In this document: positions 1-9,121 of the stretch, piece after piece
How the letters are laid out: every line of letters begins with the position of its first letter
Numbering within the stretch: the stretch's first letter is position 1
DNA from: Bacteroides caecigallinarum
Lineage (GTDB): Bacteria > Bacteroidota > Bacteroidia > Bacteroidales > Bacteroidaceae
NCBI RefSeq assembly: GCF_016901995.1
Contig: NZ_JACJLE010000048.1
Coordinates: 1-32,927, forward strand
Reading direction: 5' to 3'
DNA length: 32,927 bases
Notes under the pieces: model-generated
The model's input: the letters and a program-made list of their open reading frames with translations, nothing else
The model's database searches: none
Told to the model about the DNA's origin: nothing
Program-made: the position numbers and the translations under genes

Positions 1-235
1 TCACTTCTGCCATAACTGATACATTTAGGGTTACACTATACAAAGGTAACTTCAGCTTGACTATTTACATTCTCTTTGGCGTGATTTTTTTATCTCATGG
101 GAATTTCATAACTTTAAAATTTTAATTGTTAGTACTGTCTTTAATTTTATATTGCAAAGATTATACACAATACTGAAAAGATTCTGGAAAAATCCACTTT
201 TCCTGATTTTTTTTTTGAAATAATATCACTTTTCT
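1..235. other. Non-coding stretch at left edge
   Basis: No convincing coding frame is visible here; all frames are broken by stops. It lies downstream of the histidine kinase gene, which is transcribed leftward. The only structures seen are a hairpin at 186-203 followed by ten T (listed separately) and a TAnnTTTG-like octamer on the minus strand at 41-48, which could be the -7 element of a leftward gene beyond the window edge. No matching -33 element was found for it. Confidence 0.5.
186..216 (+). terminator. Candidate rightward terminator facing the kinase gene
   Basis: GGAAAA at 186-191 pairs with TTTTCC at 198-203 around a six-base loop. It is followed closely by a run of ten T at 207-216. 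The T-run is on the plus-strand side, so the hairpin would stop rightward transcription. The adjacent kinase gene is transcribed leftward into it. No rightward gene is visible in the 185 bases before it. The stem is short and AT-rich, so this is tentative. Confidence 0.3.
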
Positions 236-1501
236 CTATAGAGACACCTTGAATACATGCATCTTATCCCTAAACTCATAGGATATGTTGATGTTATTAG
301 CCCTGCAAATGGTATGTATCAATGCCAGCCCCAGGCCTGTAGAACCTTCTTTCTTGCTTCCCTGATAAAAACGGGTGAATATTTTTGAAGAGTCCAAAGC
401 TGATTCACCTGTGTTTGAAACAGTAAAATCTTTTTCGGAGATAACTACATCAATCTTACCATTCACACAGTTATGCAAATAGGCATTCTTCAGAAGATTT
501 GACACCAGTATTATGGCCAACGATTCATTTATCTGCATGCTGAGAGATGACATTTCAGTTACCTTAACAGTAATGTTCTTATAAGAATATACGTCATTGA
601 ACGTATCTATATACTGACTCACCAACGAATTGACAGACACTTCCTTCACATCAGCATACAGGCCATTCTCAATCTTACATAGCAGTAACAACGACTTGTT
701 CATACGGGTGATATTCTCCAATGTCTGGCGTGTCTTTGCTATTTCTTCCATCTGTTTTTCCGTCAGATTTTCATCTTCCATCAGCATTTCAAGCCTGTTA
801 AGACATATAGCCAAAGGCGTCTGCATCTCATGAGAAGCGTTGCCAATAAACATTTTCTGCTGTTCGTAAAGTTTCTCATTACGCTGTGCAGACATGGTAA
901 CGGCATGATACAGTTCCTTGAACTCCGTGATTTTTGTTTTATTAGAAAGCGGCTTATATCCGCTGCCTATCTTGTAGTTATTAAACCATGACAAGAGGAC
1001 ATACAACGGTTTCATATTGCGCCGGAATATCCATACGTTGAGCAACAGCAGTATAAGCAAAATACCTGCATAAAGCGCTACTATCCATCCCAGAATAGAC
1101 CTTTGCAAATCAAGTTTATCAATGGTAGGCGTATATACAACTAGCTCCTTGTACCCTGTGTCAGTCTTAAAAATAGTCATAAGAATTCTAGCCGGCTCAT
1201 ACTCCAGCTTATCATCAATATATACCATTTCATCACGATATGATATTTGAGGATATGTCTCGGCATATTCACTACTCACATCGTACATATAAAACTGGTT
1301 ATTTGAGCCATTGTTCAAAGAAGGCATGTCCTCACCATTAAGATATCTGACAATAAGACTCTCGGAATAATCTTCAAGCGAATCATCCACCTCATCATTC
1401 ACCTCATCTATTATAGCCCAATAGAAAAATACTGCCCAGGCAGTCATTATAAATACTGATGCCACTGATACATGCAGCATCACATTGTGAAACAGTTTCA
1501 T
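236..1501 (-). CDS. Two-component sensor histidine kinase
   Basis: A 421-residue inner-membrane kinase that should autophosphorylate on His and pass the phosphate to the response regulator encoded just upstream. There are two membrane segments (about residues 9-31 and 137-158) bracketing a roughly 105-residue periplasmic sensor. The HisKA H-box is NASHEMQTPL with His224. The HATPase_c domain has an N-box (LLKNAYLHN) and a G-box (STGLGLALIHTI). The usual D-x-G-x-G element is reduced to SNTG, and no clear HAMP domain is seen between TM2 and the H-box. The start codon overlaps the regulator stop as ATGA, so the two are translationally coupled. The signal sensed cannot be told from the sequence. 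The pair sits next to the glycogen operon, but a terminator separates them, so a functional link is not shown. Confidence 0.92.
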   Translation of the reverse strand: MKLFHNVMLHVSVASVFIMTAWAVFFYWAIIDEVNDEVDDSLEDYSESLIVRYLNGEDMPSLNNGSNNQFYMYDVSSEYAETYPQISYRDEMVYIDDKLEYEPARILMTIFKTDTGYKELVVYTPTIDKLDLQRSILGWIVALYAGILLILLLLNVWIFRRNMKPLYVLLSWFNNYKIGSGYKPLSNKTKITEFKELYHAVTMSAQRNEKLYEQQKMFIGNASHEMQTPLAICLNRLEMLMEDENLTEKQMEEIAKTRQTLENITRMNKSLLLLCKIENGLYADVKEVSVNSLVSQYIDTFNDVYSYKNITVKVTEMSSLSMQINESLAIILVSNLLKNAYLHNCVNGKIDVVISEKDFTVSNTGESALDSSKIFTRFYQGSKKEGSTGLGLALIHTICRANNINISYEFRDKMHVFKVSL

Positions 1502-2175
1502 TCTAATACGAATTTATATCCTATACCATAAACAGCTTTCAGCTCGGGAGTGGAACCGGCATTCTTAAGCCTTTTCCTAAGATTCTTTATCTGAGCATAA
1601 ATAAAGTCGAAATTATCCACCTGGTCTATATGATCTCCCCAAACGGATTCAGCCAAAGTGCTTTTATTCACCAGTCTGTTAGGCCGGAGCATGAAATATA
1701 CCAGGATGTCGTATTCCTTGCGATTAAGTTCTATAGGCTTACCTCCTACCTGAACTTCAAACTTTTCAGGCTGGATTTCAATATTGCCGAAGACAATTTT
1801 CTTTTCCCCTTCTCTCATGTTTCTCCTTAGCAGACTCTTGATGCGTGCATGAAGCTCTGCCAGATGAAAAGGCTTGGGAAGATAATCGTCGGCACCCAAG
1901 TCAAGTCCCTTCACCTTATCCTCTATAGAGTCCTTGGCCGAAAGTATTATCACATTGGCTTTCTTACCCATTTCCTGAAGTTCAGCCAGAAGATCAAGAC
2001 CGTTTCCATCTGGAAGCATTATGTCAAGCAGGATGCAGTCGTAATCATAATCACCTGCCTTCATCACTGCCGTCCGATAATCAGGAGCTTGCGAAACCAC
2101 ATACCTCTCCTTTTCAAGCGACTTGGTTATTATTTCCATCAAGTCTTTATCGTCTTCTACTACAAGTATCTTCAT
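1498..2175 (-). CDS. OmpR/PhoB-family response regulator
   Basis: A 225-residue transcriptional regulator. The N-terminal receiver domain begins MKILVVEDDKD, has the acidic pair (Glu7/Asp8/Asp9), the phosphoacceptor Asp51 in LLDIMLPDGNG, and the conserved switch lysine in LPKPFHLAEL. The C-terminal winged-helix DNA-binding domain (about residues 130-225) ends in GIGYKFVLE, typical of OmpR/PhoB proteins. The open frame extends a further 34 codons upstream, but the receiver consensus begins at the ATG whose complement ends at 2175. The upstream extension is hydrophobic nonsense running into promoter-like sequence (a TATTTTTG octamer on the minus strand at 2204-2211), so I chose the internal start. 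It is the first gene of the pair with the kinase. Target genes are unknown. Confidence 0.94.
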   Translation of the reverse strand: MKILVVEDDKDLMEIITKSLEKERYVVSQAPDYRTAVMKAGDYDYDCILLDIMLPDGNGLDLLAELQEMGKKANVIILSAKDSIEDKVKGLDLGADDYLPKPFHLAELHARIKSLLRRNMREGEKKIVFGNIEIQPEKFEVQVGGKPIELNRKEYDILVYFMLRPNRLVNKSTLAESVWGDHIDQVDNFDFIYAQIKNLRKRLKNAGSTPELKAVYGIGYKFVLE

Positions 2176-2231
2176 ATACAGTCTTATTAATATCGTATTT
2201 CTACAAAAATAAGAGTAAAAATACAGAATAT

Positions 2232-2274
2232 AAAAAAATCGGTCTGAAAATCTTATAAAAGATCTCCAGACCGA
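2232..2274 (-). terminator. Rho-independent terminator of the glycogen operon
   Basis: TCGGTCTG at 2239-2246 pairs perfectly with CAGACCGA at 2267-2274, with further ATCTT/AAGAT pairing inside. On the minus strand the stem is followed by a U-run (seven A on the plus strand at 2232-2238). It lies 36 bases beyond the phosphorylase stop and separates the glycogen operon from the two-component genes. Confidence 0.85.
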
Positions 2275-2309
2275 CATGATTGGCGATATTAATTAATAGA
2301 ATGTATTAA

Positions 2310-4886
2310 TTATTCATTAAACCAACGTACGTAGCAGAAGTCCTGACGGTGTGCCAATTCATGGTTCTTAGGATACATACGGTATGAAACCTTGAAGCTA
2401 CCTGCATTTGACAAGCTGTGAGTAAGCTGGAATGTGTACAGGTCACCTTCTACCTTGACAACTTCCATAGGAGTTACAGAGTAAATGTGTTCTTTGCCTT
2501 CAGCATTCTTGTAAGTAACTACAAGTTCGATACCAACAGCATCTTTCAATCCCTTTTCGTCAACTACGCAAGTGATTGTATAGTCCTTACCGCTTTCTAC
2601 GTTACCTTCGCGAAGTTCTTCTTCCTTATTCAAAGAAACAACCTGAATTGAATCCCACTTAGATACAACTTCTTCTTTCCATGCAGCAATTTCCTTAGCC
2701 TTAGCATAGTCGTTTGCAGCAAGCATCTTATAACGGTTAGCTTCTTTAGTATAGAACTTAGAATAGTAATCGTCAAGCTGACGCTTCATTGTATAGTGAG
2801 GAGCGACCTGTGCGATAGAGTTCTTGATAGTTCTAACCCATCCTTCAGAATAGCCCTTCTTGTTGCGAGCGTAGTACAATGGAAGGATTTCAGTTTCAAG
2901 GATACTGTAGATAGTAGCAGCATCAAGCTGATCCTGATGTTCCTGATTCTGGTAAGTACGTTTTTCTGTCAAAGCCCATCCTGCACCTTCGCGGTAACCT
3001 TCAAGCCACCATCCGTCGAGTACAGAGAAGTTTACTACACCATTCATCAAAGCCTTTTCACCTGATGTACCAGATGCTTCAAGAGGACGTGTCGGAGTGT
3101 TCATCCAGATATCAACACCTGAAACAAGACGACGTGCAAGTTTCATATCGTAGTTTTCGAGGAAGATAATCTTACCCAAGAATTCAGGACGCTTAGAGAT
3201 TTCTACAATCTTCTTGATCAATCCCTGACCAGCGCCATCGTGTGGGTGAGCCTTACCTGCGAACAGGAACTGTACAGGATAGTTAGGGTTGTTAACAATC
3301 TTAGCCAAACGGTCAAGGTCAGTAAACAACAGATGAGCACGTTTGTAAGTAGCGAAACGACGAGCGAAACCGATCAACAGTGCGTTAGGATTGATCTTAT
3401 CCATCAATGAAACCACGCGTGAAGGATCACCCTGGTTCTTCAACCATGTATCGCGGAACTGATTACGTATATAGTCAGTAAGTTTGTTCTTCAATGCAAG
3501 ACGAGTGTTCCAGATTTCTTCATCAGGCACATTGTAGATAGCCTCCCAGATCTTAGGATTAGACTGGTCTTTCAGGAAGTTTGCATCGAAATATTTGTTG
3601 TAAAGTTTCTTCCATTCTGAAGCACACCAAGTTGGGAAGTGAACACCGTTAGTGACATATCCTACATGGTTTTCTTCCGGATAATATCCTTTCCAGATAC
3701 CTGAGAACATTTCCTGAGAAACTTTTCCGTGCAACCAGCTTACACCGTTAACTTCCTGACAAGTGTTGCAAGCGAATGTTGACATACAGAAACGTTCGTT
3801 GTTGTCACCCGGATTGATACGTCCAAGATCCATAAGATCCTGCCATGAAATACCCATACGCTGTGGATAACCACCCATATACTTGCCGAACAAACCTTCG
3901 TCGAAGTAGTCGTGACCAGCAGGAACCGGAGTATGAACAGTATATAATGAAGAAGCACGTACTACTTCAAGAGCCTGTTCGAATGTCATTCCGCTTTCTA
4001 CGAATTCGCACAGACGCTGTACGTTACACAATGCGGCATGTCCTTCGTTGCAGTGGTAGATATCTTTCTTGATGCCAAGTTTCTCAAGCAACAGCACACC
4101 ACCAATACCAAGAAGAATTTCCTGTTTCAAACGGTTTTCCCAGTCGCCACCATAAAGCTGATGAGTGATAGGACGGTCGAACTCGCTGTTCATTTCATTA
4201 TCTGTATCAAGCAGATACAAAGGTACACGACCTACGTTTACTCTCCAAACATATGCATGAACATAGTAGTCAAGATAAGGAACATCCACTACCAATGGCT
4301 TACCGTCTTCACCGATTACGCGGTCCAAAGGAAGGCTACCGAAGTTCTGAGCTTCGTAGTTTGCCACCTGCTGTCCGTCCATTGACAGGCTCTGAGTGAA
4401 ATATCCGTAACGATACAAGAAACCTACGGCACACATATCAACGTTGCTGTCTGAAGCTTCTTTCAGATAGTCACCGGCAAGGATACCAAGACCTCCTGAA
4501 TAAATCTTCAATACGTGAGTCATACCGTACTCCATACAGAAGTAAGCCACTGAAGGACGTTCCTTGTTAGAAGCAACACTCATATAGTCGGTAAATTTCT
4601 TATATACTTTATTTATATTATCCAAAGCCTTCTTGTCTGTAGAAATAGCTTCGAGTTTTTCATAACTTAAACGTTCCAAAAAGGCAACAGGGTTCTGTCC
4701 TACTACACTCCATAATTCAGGATCAAGAGACTTAAACATATCTGTTGCTTCATAATTCCATGACCACCAAATGTTGCGGGCCATTTCCTGTAACATTTTC
4801 AAAGAATCAGGAATACGAGATTTTACTGTAACCTCTTTCCATACAGGAGCATTAGCATAATTTGTTTTAATTTTCATATCTTTCAA
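2310..4886 (-). CDS. glgP: Alpha-glucan (glycogen/maltodextrin) phosphorylase, GT35
   Basis: Pyridoxal-phosphate enzyme that releases glucose-1-phosphate from the non-reducing ends of glycogen or maltodextrin using inorganic phosphate. It has 858 residues, the usual length for the bacterial branch carrying an N-terminal DUF3417 domain (residues about 15-100, with the segment [10 protein letters not shown]). The catalytic part has [11 protein letters not shown], whose Lys611 should form the Schiff base with PLP, and the glucan/phosphate-site segment [16 protein letters not shown]-terminal beta-rich extension of about 110 residues is normal in this branch. No signal peptide is seen, so it is cytoplasmic. 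It starts 13 bases after the glycogen synthase stop and must share its promoter. A second ATG three codons in (4877) is an equally possible start. The symbol glgP is by family; malP-like substrate preference cannot be excluded. Confidence 0.95.
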   Translation of the reverse strand: MKDMKIKTNYANAPVWKEVTVKSRIPDSLKMLQEMARNIWWSWNYEATDMFKSLDPELWSVVGQNPVAFLERLSYEKLEAISTDKKALDNINKVYKKFTDYMSVASNKERPSVAYFCMEYGMTHVLKIYSGGLGILAGDYLKEASDSNVDMCAVGFLYRYGYFTQSLSMDGQQVANYEAQNFGSLPLDRVIGEDGKPLVVDVPYLDYYVHAYVWRVNVGRVPLYLLDTDNEMNSEFDRPITHQLYGGDWENRLKQEILLGIGGVLLLEKLGIKKDIYHCNEGHAALCNVQRLCEFVESGMTFEQALEVVRASSLYTVHTPVPAGHDYFDEGLFGKYMGGYPQRMGISWQDLMDLGRINPGDNNERFCMSTFACNTCQEVNGVSWLHGKVSQEMFSGIWKGYYPEENHVGYVTNGVHFPTWCASEWKKLYNKYFDANFLKDQSNPKIWEAIYNVPDEEIWNTRLALKNKLTDYIRNQFRDTWLKNQGDPSRVVSLMDKINPNALLIGFARRFATYKRAHLLFTDLDRLAKIVNNPNYPVQFLFAGKAHPHDGAGQGLIKKIVEISKRPEFLGKIIFLENYDMKLARRLVSGVDIWMNTPTRPLEASGTSGEKALMNGVVNFSVLDGWWLEGYREGAGWALTEKRTYQNQEHQDQLDAATIYSILETEILPLYYARNKKGYSEGWVRTIKNSIAQVAPHYTMKRQLDDYYSKFYTKEANRYKMLAANDYAKAKEIAAWKEEVVSKWDSIQVVSLNKEEELREGNVESGKDYTITCVVDEKGLKDAVGIELVVTYKNAEGKEHIYSVTPMEVVKVEGDLYTFQLTHSLSNAGSFKVSYRMYPKNHELAHRQDFCYVRWFNE

Positions 4887-4899
4887 ATACTTAAAATTA

Positions 4900-6582
4900 T
4901 TAATTCTCTTTTTTATTTTTCTTCAGTCTTACCGAAGCATTGCGCAAAGCCACGTCGTATGCTTCGTAATAATATTTGATGAAATGCTTCCATAATGCCT
5001 TTTCAGCTATGGCAGCAGCATTCTTGCGTATTTTCTCTATCTGTTTCTGATCCAAAGACGAAAATTCGCTTATAGTATCTTTTATGGCATCAGCCACCTC
5101 AGAATAGTTATAATCTGTACGGTGTATAACTTTCACTCCATCGGCAAGTTCTCCGTTATGTCCTACAACAGAATTAACCCAAAGTCCGAAACCGGCCAAA
5201 TCGGATGTAATGGTAGGAACCTTGAATGCGATACTCTCAAGCGGAGTGTATCCCCATGGCTCATAATATGACGGATATACGCTAAGGTCATAACCAAGCA
5301 CCAGATCATAATATGTCATATTCAGGATACCGTCCTTTCCGTCAAGATAACACGGCACAAATATAACCTTCACCTTAGAATCGGCAGAATTCGACATGTT
5401 AAGATATTTAAGCATGTCCAATACCTGGTCGTGACTCATATTGTGCAACCAATGTGTAACGAATGGAACTTCAAGAGGAGTATTGAAATTTTCCTTGCTG
5501 TTCAGTCTGTCGATAAGATCCTGTCTGGCATCTCCTACCCATCCAGGCACGTTTATGAAAGCCAGAACGTCTTTTTTAAGATTTTTGTCTCTTGTCAGAC
5601 GATTTAGAGTTTCAAGGTAAACATTGATTCCTTTATTCTTAAATTCATATCTTCCGCTGGTACCTATAATAAGAGTATCATCGCCCAGTGAAGTACCAAG
5701 CAGCTTGTTTGCGAGGTTTAGCATTACCTGTCTGGCTTTTTTGCGTTTTGCAGCAAATGTACGTCCTTTAGGAACAAAATCATCTTCAAAGCCATTCATC
5801 AATACCACATCAGCTGCCTTGTCAAGCAATTCCTTACATTCATTGTTGGTTATTTCACTTACTGTAGTGAAGCAATCAACATGGTGAGCAGTCTGTTTTT
5901 CTATAGAATGTTTTGACTCCATGTTCAATTCACGGGCCATCTGATCGCCATTATATGCAAACAAATAATCGTATAGCGGCTTATTGTTTCCTGCAATGGA
6001 ACGACCTATAGAAGTGGCATGAGTAGTAAATATCGTGGCTATTTCCGGAACATGCTTCTGAACGTACAATGCTCCCAAACCTGTCATCCATTCATGGGCC
6101 TGATATACCACTTTCTTGCTATCATCAAGGAAGAATCTGTAATAACTTTCGACCACCTTACCTGCGGCATACGAAAACATTGAAGCCTCGTCATAATCGC
6201 CATAAGCATGCAGGGAGTCAACCTGATAATCAAACCATGCCTGGGTATAGATTTCATTCTTTTGCTCAAAGAAAGGAGCAAAATCGACTAGAATAGCGAT
6301 AGGATTTCCAGGAATATTCCATCGTCCAATTCTAAAACTTAATTTATCAAAGCTCAAAGCATGTTCACGCCAGTCTATGAGTAGTTTTTCATCCTCAACA
6401 AACAAAGGATTTTCTTTTCCCAACCATACATCCGGTCCTATGAAAAAAATCTTATCCCCAAATGCTTCCTGTAATGTCTTGGCTCTTGTAGATAAGACGG
6501 TGTAAATGCCTCCAACTTTATTACACACTTCCCAACTAGACTCAAAAATATAATCAGGAGTTAAAAGCTGTTTCATCATCAT
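4900..6582 (-). CDS. Glycogen synthase, GT3 (eukaryote-like) family
   Basis: Cytoplasmic glycosyltransferase extending alpha-1,4-glucan chains. The N-terminal segment [18 protein letters not shown] and the C-terminal [18 protein letters not shown] (the paired-Glu E-x7-E motif) match the GT3 glycogen synthases of animals and fungi rather than bacterial GT5 GlgA. GT3 enzymes commonly use UDP-glucose; whether this one uses UDP- or ADP-glucose is not decided by the sequence. It has 560 residues, shorter than the eukaryotic enzymes, and lacks their extended phosphorylated tails. It is the first gene of the operon with the phosphorylase. Three consecutive ATG codons open the frame (6582, 6579, 6576), and the promoter at 6605-6635 leaves only a very short leader. 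No branching enzyme or nucleotide-glucose synthase gene lies in the window. Confidence 0.93.
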   Translation of the reverse strand: MMMKQLLTPDYIFESSWEVCNKVGGIYTVLSTRAKTLQEAFGDKIFFIGPDVWLGKENPLFVEDEKLLIDWREHALSFDKLSFRIGRWNIPGNPIAILVDFAPFFEQKNEIYTQAWFDYQVDSLHAYGDYDEASMFSYAAGKVVESYYRFFLDDSKKVVYQAHEWMTGLGALYVQKHVPEIATIFTTHATSIGRSIAGNNKPLYDYLFAYNGDQMARELNMESKHSIEKQTAHHVDCFTTVSEITNNECKELLDKAADVVLMNGFEDDFVPKGRTFAAKRKKARQVMLNLANKLLGTSLGDDTLIIGTSGRYEFKNKGINVYLETLNRLTRDKNLKKDVLAFINVPGWVGDARQDLIDRLNSKENFNTPLEVPFVTHWLHNMSHDQVLDMLKYLNMSNSADSKVKVIFVPCYLDGKDGILNMTYYDLVLGYDLSVYPSYYEPWGYTPLESIAFKVPTITSDLAGFGLWVNSVVGHNGELADGVKVIHRTDYNYSEVADAIKDTISEFSSLDQKQIEKIRKNAAAIAEKALWKHFIKYYYEAYDVALRNASVRLKKNKKEN

Positions 6583-6604
6583 ATAAGTTTAACTTAATTT
6601 GATG

Positions 6605-6635
6605 CAAAGATAGAGAAAACAAACAGAAAATCAAA
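6605..6635 (-). promoter_or_regulatory. Bacteroidota-type promoter of the glycogen operon
   Basis: On the minus strand, TTTG (6632-6635) is followed after exactly 19 bases by TATCTTTG (6605-6612). This matches the Bacteroidota sigma-ABfr consensus TTTG-N19to21-TAnnTTTG. Transcription should begin near position 6600, about 18 bases before the first ATG of the glycogen synthase. There is no Shine-Dalgarno sequence in that short leader. Confidence 0.75.
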
Positions 6636-7299
6636 AAATCCAAACATTTTTTGCAAAGAAAGCTGTCTGAATACTGAATAAAACATAATAAGTTACATAT
6701 GTAATACATATTTATATTACACTCATAATCAAAAATAAACTCCTTTTCTTTAATACGAATATCATATATCATCATATTTCATGCTACATCAACTCATAAT
6801 GTCATAGTTTTAACAGAAAAAGCGACACAAGCGCCATAAGAATAGCATAAAATAGATGTGTAATGTTAAATCACCCATATTAATACTTATCAAAATAAAC
6901 AGTTAAAACAGACAATCAGTTAAACAACCGCAATATTTTAACATTAGATATTGTCATAAGCTACAGAAAAACATGAGGACATTTCAATATAAACGCCTTG
7001 AAATATTATCTGAAACGCCGAAACGTTTTATTATTTTTCCCAAGAGCTATATACAGTCGGCGGAAATTTGATAAATTCAATTCTATTTCAAGAAAAGCCA
7101 GCATCATTTTCAGATTATCATAAAGACATGTATTAGCGATTATAAAAGAACAGATTATACACACTAAACATTAGAGCAGTACAAATCGCAAGATAATCGC
7201 CATTAAAGCTAACTTTTCAACTCACATCAAAGGCATTTCCGTACGATTTTTCAGGTTATCTCTTAACTTGGTACGTTAAATTTCAATTCTCACAAAACA
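6636..7299. other. Long gene-free stretch upstream of the glycogen operon
   Basis: About 660 bases of AT-rich sequence between the glycogen promoter and the paired inverted repeats downstream of the DUF368 gene. Short open frames here are AT-rich, lack recognisable motifs and have no promoter arranged before them. I see no tRNA, no known riboswitch and no recognisable gene remnant. An unrecognised small RNA is possible but not supported. Confidence 0.5.
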
Positions 7300-7328
7300 A
7301 ATTTATCATTTTGTCAAAATGATAAATT
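7300..7328. repeat. 29-bp near-perfect palindrome
   Basis: AATTTATCATTTTG (7300-7313) is the exact reverse complement of CAAAATGATAAATT (7315-7328), separated by a single T. No T-run follows on the plus strand, and only a broken one (TTTGTTTTG) on the minus strand. It may be a second terminator for the DUF368 gene or a protein-binding operator. It lies too far (about 690 bases) from the glycogen promoter to be its proximal operator. Confidence 0.7.
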
Positions 7329-7338
7329 GTATAATTAT

Positions 7339-7379
7339 AAAAAAATCAGGCATGGTATGTATTAATTTACCATGCCTGA
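7339..7379 (-). terminator. Rho-independent terminator of the DUF368 gene
   Basis: TCAGGCATGGTA (7346-7357) and TACCATGCCTGA (7368-7379) form a perfect 12-bp stem with a 10-base loop. On the minus strand it is followed by seven U (A-run at 7339-7345). It begins 40 bases after the stop codon of the DUF368 gene. Confidence 0.9.
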
Positions 7380-7418
7380 AAAAATATCATCAGGAACAAG
7401 CGTTCCAACAAATCCACA

Positions 7419-8333
7419 TTATGCCTCAACCTGTTTCTTTGAAGACAGTTTCTCAAGGAAATATACCAGCAAGAATCCTACAATCATAAGGACTACAGCC
7501 TCTACTACGAACTGATTAGGAGCTATATTTTCCTCTATCAATGGTTTAGCCACTCCATGACTGTCAGTATAAAACTCCACTACCCTTTTCCATGGCCATA
7601 CTTTATTAAGTGAACCGAGCATAAAGCCTGTAAGAACTGAAAGGGTTACGTTTCTGAAGTTTTTCAATGCATACGATAAAACTCTGGAGAAAGATGTTAT
7701 ACCGATGAATGCGCCTATACCGAAAATTACCAATATAACGATATCGAATGTCTTCACTGCCTCCATTATGTAGAAATACTTGCCAAGGAGAACCAGGATA
7801 AAACTTCCGGATATTCCCGGCAAAATCATGGCACATATGGCAATTGCCCCACAAAGGAATATGAAAAGATAATTGGTTGGTGTCTCGGCAGGAGTTGCAA
7901 CAGTGATGTAGTAAGCTATACCGGCGCCTATCACAAAAGAAAGAATGGTTTTCCAGTTCCATTCCTTTATGTCCTTTGAAACAAACCATGTGGAAGCAAG
8001 TACCAGACCAAAGAAAAACGACCACACCAATATAGGATGATCAGTGAGCAGCCATGTGATAAGCTTTGCCAATGAGAAAATACTTATTCCGACACCCAAT
8101 ATTATAGAAATAAGGAAATTTCCGTTTATTCCTTTCCAGAATTCAGAAATCTTTCCCGTGAAAAGAAGTTTCAGATTTTTTACGTTAATACTCTTGATAG
8201 AATTTATCAGCTCGTCATAAATTCCAACTATAAATGCTATAGTACCACCTGACACTCCAGGCACGACATCGGCAGCACCCATTCCCATCCCCTTCAAGAG
8301 AAGTGTTGCGTAATCCTTTAATTTGCGTTCCAT
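7419..8333 (-). CDS. DUF368 membrane protein, PopT-type undecaprenyl-phosphate translocase
   Basis: A 304-residue polytopic inner-membrane protein. It has the family's internally repeated re-entrant motifs: PGVSGGT at residues 25-31 and a second copy, PGISGSF, at about residues 172-178. Multiple hydrophobic helices span the rest. DUF368 proteins have been identified as undecaprenyl-phosphate transporters (PopT) that return the carrier lipid to the cytosolic face for peptidoglycan and glycan synthesis; the function here is assigned by family. It is monocistronic, with its own terminator at 7339-7379, and is divergent from the thiol peroxidase gene. A TAACTTTG octamer on the minus strand (8365-8372) suggests the promoter, though no well-spaced -33 element is seen. 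Confidence 0.9.
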   Translation of the reverse strand: MERKLKDYATLLLKGMGMGAADVVPGVSGGTIAFIVGIYDELINSIKSINVKNLKLLFTGKISEFWKGINGNFLISIILGVGISIFSLAKLITWLLTDHPILVWSFFFGLVLASTWFVSKDIKEWNWKTILSFVIGAGIAYYITVATPAETPTNYLFIFLCGAIAICAMILPGISGSFILVLLGKYFYIMEAVKTFDIVILVIFGIGAFIGITSFSRVLSYALKNFRNVTLSVLTGFMLGSLNKVWPWKRVVEFYTDSHGVAKPLIEENIAPNQFVVEAVVLMIVGFLLVYFLEKLSSKKQVEA

Positions 8334-8521
8334 AAATAAATTATTAATGATTTTATTTCCGGCACAAAGTTATAAAAAAAAGAATAATAAAAAATGACAA
8401 ATGTGATAAGTTAACCCAGATTACAGGCCGAAACTATATAAAATAAAAAGTTTTTTTCATTTTGATGAACAATTTCCATCCTGCAACCGTTATTTAGTTA
8501 TAACATATAAAAAACAAGATT
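8334..8521. promoter_or_regulatory. Divergent promoter region, DUF368 gene / tpx
   Basis: 188 bases separate two divergent genes. The minus-strand TAACTTTG at 8365-8372 is a plausible -7 element for the DUF368 gene. No clear TAnnTTTG element was found for tpx on the plus strand, which could mean an activator-dependent promoter. Peroxidase genes in Bacteroides are often OxyR-controlled, but I could not identify an OxyR site. Confidence 0.4.
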
Positions 8522-9025
8522 ATGTCAAAAACAGCATTCAAAGGAACGACCGTTAATTTAGCGGGAGAATTTATAAAGACCGGCATCACAGCACCGGATT
8601 TCACAATGGTAAAAGGTGATTTAAGCCAATTCAAACTATCAGAAACAAAGGGTAAGTTTGTAATTCTAAATATTTTCCCAAGCCTTGACACTGGTGTCTG
8701 CGCCACTTCTGTAAGAAAATTCAACCAAATGGCAGCCAACATGGACAACACCGTAGTACTGGCGATATCAAAAGATTTGCCTTTCGCACAAGGACGTTTC
8801 TGCACTACAGAAGGTATAGCAAATGTTATTCCACTTTCCGACTTCAGAAATCCTTCTGATTTTGACACTGAATACGGAGTGCTGATTGCAGACGGTCCGC
8901 TGAAAGGCCTGCTGACACGTTCTGTAGTGGTAATTAACCCTGAAGGCAAAATTGTTTACACAGAACTTGTACCTGAAATAACACAGGAGCCAAACTACGA
9001 AGCAGCTTTGGCAGCAATAAAATAA
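8522..9025 (+). CDS. tpx: Thiol peroxidase (atypical 2-Cys peroxiredoxin)
   Basis: Reduces hydrogen peroxide and organic hydroperoxides using thioredoxin as the electron donor. It has 167 residues, the normal Tpx length. Peroxidatic Cys60 lies in the segment LDTGVCATSVRKFN, and resolving Cys94 lies in AQGRFCTTEG. The spacing of about 34 residues is characteristic of Tpx. The catalytic Thr upstream of the Cys is present in TG/TxxC context. No signal peptide is seen, so it is cytosolic or possibly periplasm-free. It is transcribed alone, divergently from the DUF368 gene and convergently with manC, with a shared terminator hairpin downstream. The role in oxidative stress defence fits an anaerobe exposed to oxygen. 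Confidence 0.95.
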   Translation: MSKTAFKGTTVNLAGEFIKTGITAPDFTMVKGDLSQFKLSETKGKFVILNIFPSLDTGVCATSVRKFNQMAANMDNTVVLAISKDLPFAQGRFCTTEGIANVIPLSDFRNPSDFDTEYGVLIADGPLKGLLTRSVVVINPEGKIVYTELVPEITQEPNYEAALAAIK

Positions 9026-9058
9026 GAAACAACACAATAACCAATCACTCATAACCAC

Positions 9059-9099
9059 AAAAAAGACCGGGCTTTTTGATTATTTCATCAAGTCCGGTC
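9059..9099 (-). terminator. Terminator between convergent tpx and manC
   Basis: GACCGG-G-CTT (9065-9074) pairs with AAG-T-CCGGTC (9090-9099): ten pairs including one G-U. On the minus strand it is followed by a U-rich tail (A-run at 9059-9064), so it serves manC best. The plus-strand tail (AAATTTTATATT) is weaker but could also stop tpx transcripts. Confidence 0.8.
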
Positions 9100-9121
9100 A
9101 AATTTTATATTATTGCTCTGG

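Noticed and set aside
6554..6775. 73-codon minus-strand frame overlapping the glycogen synthase start
   Set aside because: It overlaps the near-consensus glycogen promoter, is AT-driven in composition and has no recognisable motif.
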